NCBI GenBank assembly: GCA_008508345.1
Contig: QNGE01000738.1
Span: forward strand, 132,586-196,585
DNA length: 64,000 bases
Direction of reading: 5' to 3'
Source: Paragonimus westermani
Taxonomy: Eukaryota > Platyhelminthes > Trematoda > Plagiorchiida > Troglotrematidae
In this document: positions 63,840 through 64,000 of the stretch, in pieces
Numbering within the stretch: the first letter of the stretch is position 1
Layout of the letters: every line of letters begins with the position of its first letter
The notes under the pieces: model-generated
What the model was told of the DNA's origin: nothing
Database searches by the model: none
Seen by the model: only the letters and a program-made list of their open reading frames with translations
Translations under genes and position numbers: made by a program

Positions 63840-64000
63840 GGATAGAAGGAAAAAAGAAGGGGACGGGAAGGGACCTAACTACTGAAAAAGACTACGTCCC
63901 TATTCAGACATTCAGCATCAAGGTGCCTACACCTTGCAAACAACACAACCGAGCTGCAAGTGAGAGTAAGGCGTCATCAGCGAGACAGCTTCCTTACGGC

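Larger units (their letters stand above)
63742..64000 (-). mobile_element. SR2-like RTE LINE, 3' end entering the window (copy C)
   Basis: From the simple repeat (ATC)n at 63742-63758, the sequence matches the 3' untranslated part of copy A from about 52045 (AGCAATACA-CAG-GGTTC, GGGACCTAACT, CACCTTG-AAACAA-A) and of copy B. The element is read on the minus strand and continues beyond the window. Confidence 0.8.

Overview
The window is about 64 kb of eukaryotic nuclear DNA from a flatworm, most likely a digenean trematode. Three things point there. A conserved ciliary gene is cut by five introns of only 32-40 bp. The mobile elements are flatworm-type RTE and CR1-like LINEs plus a Penelope-like element with a GIY-YIG endonuclease. 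Genes are sparse in a sea of decayed retrotransposons. The genus cannot be fixed from sequence alone. One run of N (29933-30085) marks an assembly gap.

Two host genes can be supported. A complete SPAG6/PF16 gene (armadillo-repeat protein of the axonemal central apparatus) lies on the plus strand at 43971-45681, with six exons that join into a 508-residue protein. The three last exons of RGP1 (RAB6A-GEF complex partner, an arrestin-fold Golgi trafficking protein) lie on the minus strand at 59731-49074. Their introns are all phase 1 and the exons give a 418-residue C-terminal portion; the N-terminal exon or exons are not found and probably lie beyond 64000. A 70-codon membrane-like reading frame at 48673-48461 (-) is a weak third candidate.

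Layout: 1-11.6 kb holds almost nothing recognisable apart from a possible LINE 3' end near 1.95 kb. 11.6-17.4 kb has two CR1-like LINE relics (minus, then plus). 17.4-25.5 kb is mostly featureless, with a possible endonuclease fragment near 19.1 kb and a 250-bp repeat at 23.64 kb. 25.5-33.1 kb is a nest of elements: a LINE 3' end, a Penelope-like element (minus), the gap, the tail of an RTE LINE with a zinc finger (plus), a second copy of the Penelope 3' end, and another LINE (plus). 36.1-39.8 kb is a long decayed RTE copy (minus) of the zinc-finger family. 41.95-42.8 kb is a CR1-like LINE (plus). 44-45.7 kb is SPAG6. 47.2-64 kb carries RGP1 and five copies or fragments of SR2-like RTE elements, all on the minus strand, two of them inside RGP1 introns.

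The most interesting signal is in the Penelope-like element. Its 3' end and a separate oppositely oriented copy both carry a hammerhead-ribozyme-like core (CTGATGA ... GAAA). In both, helix III can form and its bases differ in a compensating way between the two copies.
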